Below are positions 58,656 to 64,000 of a stretch of 64,000 bases of DNA, piece after piece. The translations under genes and the position numbers were made by a program. The notes under the pieces are model-generated. The model ran no database searches. It was not told the origin of the DNA and worked only from the letters and a program-made list of their open reading frames with translations. Origin of the DNA: an uncultured Prevotella sp. (GTDB lineage Bacteria > Bacteroidota > Bacteroidia > Bacteroidales > Bacteroidaceae); the NCBI GenBank assembly GCA_946402275.1, contig CAMIVY010000003.1, forward strand, positions 62,001-126,000. The letters run 5' to 3'. Numbering within the stretch: the stretch's first letter is position 1; the number at the start of each line of letters is the position of its first letter.

Positions 58656-60587
58656 ATGTTAAAAAGTCACCATTACTCCATCTTCCTGTTGTTTGCAACA
58701 ATTGCGCTGTTTATCTTCTCCTGCAAAAACAGCAGAATCAAACAAGTCTCAGGCAACGACTCCATCAACTGGACGGATTCCACTTACACACTTTATCAGA
58801 AGGTGCTGACTTTGTATGCCAACAACCAGGCAGATTCGCTTGAGCACCTCGCTGATGAAGCAATGGCACTCTGTGAAGAGCACCAGCAATGGAGATACTA
58901 TTACCTGATATGGGAAAGCAAGGCCGAGACCTACATTTGGAACAGCCGGTATGACAAAGCCGCAGAAGAAGCCAAGAGAATGCAAGATGATTCAAAACGC
59001 CGCAAGAACGACTATGGCGATTTCATCTCACACCGGCTGCTAGGCACCGGCTATCTATACCTTAGCCAATACGAAGAAGCAGAGAAATACCTCCGTCTGG
59101 CTATCACGAAATATCCCGTTGACGGGAAAATAGGCGGACTTGTCAAGATATACAGTAACCTTGGTCAGGCCTTGGTGGCCCAGAACCATTACGAGGCTCT
59201 TGACACAGTCTTGACAAAGTGGGATGCCATTCTCAGCAAATATCCTGTGAAGCGTGGTGCGAAAAAAGCCGATGTGTATGCGAACTGGCATGAACAATAC
59301 CAATTCAGGCTGGCAGAATATAATATAGGTGTAAAAGACTATCAGGCCGCTGCCCTGGCCCTCGATTCTGCAGAATACTATGAAGAAATAGACGGCAACT
59401 ATATCGACAATCTGTCCGACATCTGCAAACTGAGGTGTGAGCTTTCCCGTCTTCAAGGCAATTTCCAGGAAGCCCTCAAGAGGAGTATCCAACTGAAGAG
59501 AATGGCCCAAAAGCTGAACAACATTAATTACATGACGATAGCGCTCAAAGAACGGGCCGACGCCTTAGAAGGATTAAAATGGTATGAAGAGGCATTGAAA
59601 GCCAGACGTGAGTTTGAAAAATACAAAGACTCATTATCCCAGGCAAACCTTCACAACGATTTAGGCAACCTGAACAAATGGCTTGACGTGAATGAGCTCC
59701 AGACACAGAACGAGCTGTTACAGCAACGCTCGCGCTTCACCACTGGCGGCATTGCGATGGTATTGGGCATAGGAGCCATCCTTGTCTTTCTGATGCTGAA
59801 CAGCCGATGGAACCGCACGTTGGAAGTCAAGAACTATCAGTTGCAGCGTGAGCGTAACGTGGTAGTGGCCCAGAACAAGCAGTTAGAGATAGAGCGTGAC
59901 CATGCCGAGGCTGCCTCGAGGGCCAAGACCAGTTTCATGCAGAGTATGACCCATGAAATCAGAACGCCGCTGAACTCTATCAATGGTTTCTCGCAGGTGC
60001 TCACCATTCCCGGTATTGAGCTCCCTGAAGCAGAGCGAATGGACCTCTGCCAACGTATCCAAGAGAACACGCGCCTGCTGACCAACGTGCTCGACGACCT
60101 CATCCTCATCTCCGACATGGAGAGCCGGACAGAGCTTCCCGCTCCCGAACCATGCCTGCTTTCTGCCCTTGCCATGCAAGCTGCAGATGTCGTCCGTCCG
60201 GTAGTCGATAGTAAAGTGACGCTGGAATGCTCCAACGACCTTCAAGACGAGCAGATGATTACCACCCATCCCAACCTGATTCATACCGTACTGTTCAAGT
60301 TGCTCGACAATGCTGCCAAATTCACCAAGGAAGGCCATATATCCCTTACACTCGGCGAGGAGGATCACCATATACACATCTCGGTAATAGACTCCGGACC
60401 AGGCATTCCCCAAGACAAGGCAGAAGAGATTTTCGAACGCTTTGTCAAGCTGGACAGTTTCACACAAGGCACAGGACTCGGTCTTACCATTGCCCGCATG
60501 ATTGCCGAAAGGCTCGGTGGAACACTCACGCTCGACACCAGCTTCACTGGCGGTGCCAAGTTTGACTTTATCTTCCCCTTAGCATAA
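58656..60587 (+). CDS. TPR-containing sensor histidine kinase
   Basis: A 643-residue kinase. The N-terminus is a signal or lipoprotein-type sequence (FIFSCKN near residue 23), followed by periplasmic TPR repeats (about 45-335), a membrane segment (about 365-385), a coiled coil, the phospho-acceptor His in MTHEIRTPLNSINGF, and an HATPase domain with SGPGIPQDK and GTGLGLTIA. No receiver domain is attached and no response regulator follows. The membrane-bound AraC gene next door may belong to the same signalling circuit. TPR-fronted kinases are common in Bacteroidota. Confidence 0.92.
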   Translation: MLKSHHYSIFLLFATIALFIFSCKNSRIKQVSGNDSINWTDSTYTLYQKVLTLYANNQADSLEHLADEAMALCEEHQQWRYYYLIWESKAETYIWNSRYDKAAEEAKRMQDDSKRRKNDYGDFISHRLLGTGYLYLSQYEEAEKYLRLAITKYPVDGKIGGLVKIYSNLGQALVAQNHYEALDTVLTKWDAILSKYPVKRGAKKADVYANWHEQYQFRLAEYNIGVKDYQAAALALDSAEYYEEIDGNYIDNLSDICKLRCELSRLQGNFQEALKRSIQLKRMAQKLNNINYMTIALKERADALEGLKWYEEALKARREFEKYKDSLSQANLHNDLGNLNKWLDVNELQTQNELLQQRSRFTTGGIAMVLGIGAILVFLMLNSRWNRTLEVKNYQLQRERNVVVAQNKQLEIERDHAEAASRAKTSFMQSMTHEIRTPLNSINGFSQVLTIPGIELPEAERMDLCQRIQENTRLLTNVLDDLILISDMESRTELPAPEPCLLSALAMQAADVVRPVVDSKVTLECSNDLQDEQMITTHPNLIHTVLFKLLDNAAKFTKEGHISLTLGEEDHHIHISVIDSGPGIPQDKAEEIFERFVKLDSFTQGTGLGLTIARMIAERLGGTLTLDTSFTGGAKFDFIFPLA

Positions 60588-60603
60588 TTAAGAATTGATA
60601 ATA

Positions 60604-61884
60604 ATGAAAGAGAAGCTTTTTTCACTGGTAGGTTTTTCAACACAACGACACAACCTGAAGGCGGAAATCCTTTCCGGAATCACCACCTTCATCACCATGT
60701 CATATATTCTGGCACTACTCCCCTCCATGTTCACACCCTTGGCAGCAAAAGGGTTCCCCATCGACTCCATGTTTACCGCCATTGCGCTCTCAACCATCAT
60801 CGGCACACTGCTCATGGCTTTCCTGGCCAAGCGCCCGTTTGGTCAGGCACCCGGACTGACACTCAACCTGTTCTTCACGCAAACGCTCTGCATATCACTG
60901 GGATACCCTTGGCAGTTTGCACTCACTGCCGTACTCATTGAAGGTGTGCTGTTTGTGATGCTCTGCCTGAGCAACATGCGACAGATTATCTTCGACATGG
61001 TGCCCACATCCCTGAAGCACGCCATTGCCGTGGGCATCGGATTCTTCATCGCCATGATCGGATTCAAGAACAGCGGCATTCTGGCCGACGGTACCATCTT
61101 CAATCACATGAGCACGCTGACCAGTACGCCCTCCGTCCTATTCCTCATCGGTCTCGTACTGGCCGGCATTTTCACCATCATGCGCATAAAAGGCGGACTG
61201 TTGCTCAGCATTGCCATCGTTACCATTCTCGGCATACCGCTGGGTATTACCAAACTGCCAGACACCATTTTCGAAATACCCTCATCGCCCACCCCGCTCC
61301 TCTGCCAATTCGAATGGGAGTATCTGATATCTCCCGACCTCTGGGTGTGTGTGCTCATCATGCTGTTCTTTGACGTCTTCGACAGCCTAGGCACCATCGT
61401 GGGCGTGATGGCCAATGCAGGACTTATCCGCAAAAACGGACGTATTCCGCGCATCCAGATGATTATGCTCAGCGACGCACTGGGCACCGTAACAGGAGCC
61501 TGCCTGGGTTGTAGCACGGTGACGACCTACGTAGAGAGTGCCACGGGCGTGGCCGAAGGCGGGCGCACCGGACTTTCTGCACTCATCATAGCATTGTGCT
61601 TCCTGACCAGTCTTTTCCTTGCGCCACTCTTCCTAGCCATTCCTACTGCAGCCACAGCCCCCGTCATGGTCATGGCTGGTTATTACCTCTTCGGGTCGGT
61701 ACGCCATATCAGCCTCTCCAAGCCAGTAGAAACCCTGCCGGCCTTCCTGACCATCCTGCTGATGACCGTTACCGGCAGCATCACCGACGGCATCGTTGCC
61801 GGACTCTTCACCTATATCGTCTTCACATTCGTAGAAGGCATCTCCATCAAAATCAGAAAGGCAAGAAAACAGGTCATAGAATGA
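60604..61884 (+). CDS. NCS2-family (AzgA-like) purine permease
   Basis: A 426-residue inner-membrane transporter for adenine, guanine or hypoxanthine. About twelve or more membrane segments are seen, with ILSGITTFITMSYILA, GQAPGLTLNLFF and the conserved GCSTVTTYVESATGVAEGGR region of the AzgA subgroup. The start at 60604 (MKEKLF) follows two earlier in-frame starts that add only three residues. It is 16 bases after the kinase gene and probably cotranscribed with it. No purine riboswitch is seen. Confidence 0.92.
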   Translation: MKEKLFSLVGFSTQRHNLKAEILSGITTFITMSYILALLPSMFTPLAAKGFPIDSMFTAIALSTIIGTLLMAFLAKRPFGQAPGLTLNLFFTQTLCISLGYPWQFALTAVLIEGVLFVMLCLSNMRQIIFDMVPTSLKHAIAVGIGFFIAMIGFKNSGILADGTIFNHMSTLTSTPSVLFLIGLVLAGIFTIMRIKGGLLLSIAIVTILGIPLGITKLPDTIFEIPSSPTPLLCQFEWEYLISPDLWVCVLIMLFFDVFDSLGTIVGVMANAGLIRKNGRIPRIQMIMLSDALGTVTGACLGCSTVTTYVESATGVAEGGRTGLSALIIALCFLTSLFLAPLFLAIPTAATAPVMVMAGYYLFGSVRHISLSKPVETLPAFLTILLMTVTGSITDGIVAGLFTYIVFTFVEGISIKIRKARKQVIE

Positions 61885-61894
61885 CGCTACCCAC

Positions 61895-62656
61895 ATGGAA
61901 CAGCAATTTTATCATCTTACCCTGCTTTTGTCCGGCATCACTTGCCTAGTGATGGCTGCGGCACTTTCATATAACAACTTCTACTACCGCGACTATCGTA
62001 TCTACAAGCGCAGTCGCGTGCTGACAGCACTGACCCTTACCACCTTTGGCATCGGTTTCCTGCTACACCTTTACTTTGGCTGGCGCACCTGCTGGCCATC
62101 GGCCGCCACGGCGCTCTCCGTCACCTACTTCCACATTGGCGGCACCATGTTGTCATGGAGCCATACATCATTGCTCAACCCGGAATACCTGAACCGGTTC
62201 AGGGTCATCCGCGACATGACGGCCCTCGTCGTCAACATCGTGACACTATGGACAGGCGTATTCTTCGACATCAGCTTCCTGACAGGAATAGGCATCGGCA
62301 TATTCCTCACCCATGTCACATGGATGAGCTCCGATTTCCTGCGCACCTATCTCCGCGTAAGCCGACTAGTCCGTCAATTGCCGATTACCAAGGAGAACGC
62401 CCACTGGTGGACTATCGGAGCGCAACATTCCACCTTCTACGGGCAACGCTCCATGTCCATCTCCTGCTACCTCATCATCCTTTTCGGATTAGGAAGCATC
62501 ATCATGACAGCCCTGCTCCCCGAGGCCGTATGGCCATACTCCGTATTGCTCTGTGTGGGCAATGCCGTATTCTGCTATATCTACTACAGCCTCGACAACT
62601 ATGGCGCCGTCGTCGAAGCAGCCACCAATGCCACGGAAGACATCCACAAAAGATAA
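61895..62656 (+). CDS. Polytopic membrane protein of unknown function
   Basis: A 253-residue protein with six or seven membrane segments (about 8-26, 42-62, 70-88, 105-122, 124-142, 192-212, 216-236) and a basic loop near 150-170. The pattern resembles the membrane domain of the tethered AraC regulators but without a DNA-binding domain. It starts 10 bases after the purine permease, so the two may share an mRNA. No family is recognised. Confidence 0.7.
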   Translation: MEQQFYHLTLLLSGITCLVMAAALSYNNFYYRDYRIYKRSRVLTALTLTTFGIGFLLHLYFGWRTCWPSAATALSVTYFHIGGTMLSWSHTSLLNPEYLNRFRVIRDMTALVVNIVTLWTGVFFDISFLTGIGIGIFLTHVTWMSSDFLRTYLRVSRLVRQLPITKENAHWWTIGAQHSTFYGQRSMSISCYLIILFGLGSIIMTALLPEAVWPYSVLLCVGNAVFCYIYYSLDNYGAVVEAATNATEDIHKR

Positions 62657-62695
62657 CCCGTTACCCTAGCCCCGCGTTTCAAGAGAATTTATGAT

Positions 62696-63169
62696 ATGAC
62701 AATAAGAAAAGCCACTAAAACAGACATTCAGGCCATCATCGCCCTGCTCCATCAAGTTGATATGGTGCATCATGTGATACGCCCCGACTTATTCAAACCC
62801 AACACGACAAAATATAACGAACAGGAACTGGAAGCACTGCTCGACGATGAGAGCAAACCCGTCTTCGTATTCGACGACGGCCAAGTACTGGGCCATGCCT
62901 TCTGCGTAATTACGGAGGTGAAGGGCGACAAACTGCTCCAGGACATCAAGACGCTGTACATCGACGACATCTGCGTAGATGAGAAGGCGCGCGGCAAACA
63001 CGTTGCCACCGCCCTGTATGAGCATGTCCGCGACTATGCAAAATCCATCGGTTGCACCAACATCACCCTTAACGTATGGGAAGGAAACACCCCCGCCCTC
63101 AGCTTCTACAGCAAGATGGGCATGAAGGTGCAAAAGACCACGATGGAAACAAAACTTCCCACCGAGTAA
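62696..63169 (+). CDS. GNAT-family N-acetyltransferase
   Basis: A 157-residue acetyl-CoA-dependent acetyltransferase. The acetyl-CoA loop is seen in ICVDEKARGKHVATALYEH (motif A), followed by LNVWEGNTPALSFYSKMGM near the C-terminus, which is typical of the family. The acceptor cannot be predicted. It is 39 bases after the membrane-protein gene. A tandem array starts 2 bases after its stop codon. Confidence 0.9.
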   Translation: MTIRKATKTDIQAIIALLHQVDMVHHVIRPDLFKPNTTKYNEQELEALLDDESKPVFVFDDGQVLGHAFCVITEVKGDKLLQDIKTLYIDDICVDEKARGKHVATALYEHVRDYAKSIGCTNITLNVWEGNTPALSFYSKMGMKVQKTTMETKLPTE

Positions 63170-63170
63170 A

Positions 63171-63431
63171 AATATTCTCTATAAGGCATAGAGAAACTTT
63201 TACAAAATGGGGAATATTCTCCAAGGGGTATAGAGAAACTTTCTGCAAAAGAAGAATATTCTACAAGGGGCATAGAGAAACTTTCTGCAAAAGAAGAATA
63301 TTCTACAAGGGGCATAGAGAAACTTTCTGCAAAAGAAGAATATTCTACAAGGGGTATAGAGAAACTTTCTGCAAAAGAAGAATATTCTACAAGGGGCATA
63401 GAGAAACTTATACATAATGGGAAATATTCTC
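63171..63431. repeat. Tandem array with exact 42-base period
   Basis: The core AATATTCT begins at 63171, 63213, 63255, 63297, 63339, 63381 and 63423, each exactly 42 bases apart, giving six full units. Units three to six are almost identical and contain the perfect palindrome AGAATATTCT; the outer units diverge. 42 bases equal four helix turns and six heptamers. Because the period is a multiple of three, several frames stay open, but none is a credible gene. Bases 63432-63572 show nothing further except a copy of AGAGAAACT just before the next start codon. Confidence 0.9.
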
Positions 63432-63572
63432 TAAGTGTGAAAGAGAATTAAAAACGGAAAGATTCATGGGCGAAACACTTGGCAGTGTGACAATTTATTC
63501 ATAACTTAGCAGCCAAAAAGCACACCGTGGACCATATGAGCCACCACGGGCAGCATAAAAAACAGAGAAACT

Positions 63573-64000
63573 ATGGCAAGAGGATATGCATGGAAGCACC
63601 GCAACGACCGACCGTGGGTCACAACGAGGCGCGTGACAGAAAAACGGGAACTGAAAAGCAAACCGCAGTTCACCTTCGACGAACTATACATCACACCATT
63701 CACCAAAAAGCGACGCTACGACGAGGACGGACACGGATACTACGTCAACATCGAGCGAAACACGGCACCAACCGGCATACTCGTGATGGACGAATACCTG
63801 CGGTTCCTAGCCGCCGGAAATACCGACATCCACGCATTCATCGACCGGCACGGTCTGCAATTCGCAGAACTCAGCGCACTGGTATTCATTCTCACAGGAA
63901 TGAAACACACGCTCTTCAGACAAAAATACCAGTCCAGACTGGCCGACGAACTGCTGAGATACACCGACATGTCACAACCCGACATCGCACGGCGCTCAGG
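63573..64000 (+). CDS. Possible helix-turn-helix protein, 5' part (runs off the window)
   Basis: An open frame of 142 codons from ATG at 63573 to the window edge. The first 45 residues are basic (many Arg and Lys), the middle has mixed character, and the visible end (RLADELLRYTDMSQPDIARR) resembles the first helix-turn-helix of AraC-type or related DNA-binding domains. The full family cannot be judged. Codon use is strongly biased to C-ending codons. It follows the 42-base palindromic array, which could be its target. Confidence 0.6.
   Translation, partial: MARGYAWKHRNDRPWVTTRRVTEKRELKSKPQFTFDELYITPFTKKRRYDEDGHGYYVNIERNTAPTGILVMDEYLRFLAAGNTDIHAFIDRHGLQFAELSALVFILTGMKHTLFRQKYQSRLADELLRYTDMSQPDIARRS

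Noticed and set aside
60588..60603. Purine riboswitch before the NCS2 permease
   Set aside because: Only 16 bases separate it from the kinase gene, too short for an aptamer.
63076..63417. Repeat-containing open frames on both strands of the 42-base array
   Set aside because: The period is a multiple of three, so frames stay open by chance; no start with a promoter, and one frame overlaps the acetyltransferase gene.
63171..63431. CRISPR array
   Set aside because: Repeat units are contiguous with no unique spacers between them, and no cas gene is nearby.

Overview
The window comes from a Bacteroidota chromosome, most likely a Prevotella-type gut or rumen bacterium. Four things point there: promoters of the Bacteroidota form (a TTTG -33 box about 19-20 bases upstream of a TAnnTTTG -7 box) occur in front of many genes; a DUF4492 gene precedes cydAB; the families DUF2723, DUF3822, DUF2807 (head GIN) and a PorE-like type IX secretion protein are present; and the carbohydrate enzymes (GH31 with PA14 insert, GH5, CE7, GH2) are typical of that group. 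No rRNA, CRISPR array or intact mobile element is visible. One tRNA (Gln, CTG) is present.

Layout. 1-5.7 kb (minus): a partial membrane sensor, then an efflux operon tolC - hlyD - two ABC-2 permeases with no ATPase gene. 5.8-9.5 kb (plus): DUF4492-cydA-cydB and a LUD protein. 9.6-11.5 kb: topB. 11.5-15.6 kb (minus): a secreted GH31 enzyme and its LacI-type regulator. 15.7-17.8 kb: a two-component pair (minus) beside a possible small RNA. 17.9-25.5 kb (plus): RNA methyltransferase, DPP-IV-like peptidase, serB, purD and two membrane proteins. 25.6-30.5 kb: DUF2723 protein, polysaccharide deacetylase and an envelope protein. 30.5-31.5 kb (minus): SDR oxidoreductase and tRNA-Gln. 31.6-39.4 kb (plus): rsfS-ftsH-cdsA-GH5-dnaG-cls. 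39.4-40.9 kb (minus): rsmD, DUF3822 and a 28-residue membrane peptide. 41-43 kb: a protein of unknown function and a 650-base gene-free stretch packed with hairpins, G-quadruplex motifs and an IS-end remnant. 43-49.9 kb: SF1B helicase, CE7 esterase, GH2 enzyme, PorE-like lipoprotein. 49.9-52.5 kb (minus): an envelope-stress-like cluster (head-GIN lipoprotein, membrane protein, PspC, sigma factor, DUF5056-like). 52.6-55.2 kb: 16S rRNA m5C methyltransferase, thyA, folA. 55.2-57.2 kb (minus): ExbB, a 40-residue membrane protein and two ExbD proteins. 57.3-60.6 kb: a membrane-bound AraC regulator divergent from a TPR histidine kinase. 60.6-64 kb: NCS2 purine permease, membrane protein, GNAT, a seven-copy 42-bp-period array and the start of a possible HTH protein.

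The genes are mostly ordinary. The unusual content lies in the repeats. (1) A dispersed hairpin with a conserved single bulged base shows compensatory changes between copies. Two copies lie in the two intercistronic gaps of the efflux operon and two more form a tandem duplication in a promoter region. (2) Short tandem repeats of exactly seven bases, with several different sequences, occur in intergenic DNA and in frame inside genes, including a sigma factor, where loss or gain of one unit would shift the frame. (3) The gap before the SF1B helicase has three G-quadruplex motifs and at least seven hairpins. (4) Five genes start only 6-9 bases after a good -7 box, which implies leaderless or near-leaderless mRNAs. 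All functional calls rest on reading motifs; no database search was run.
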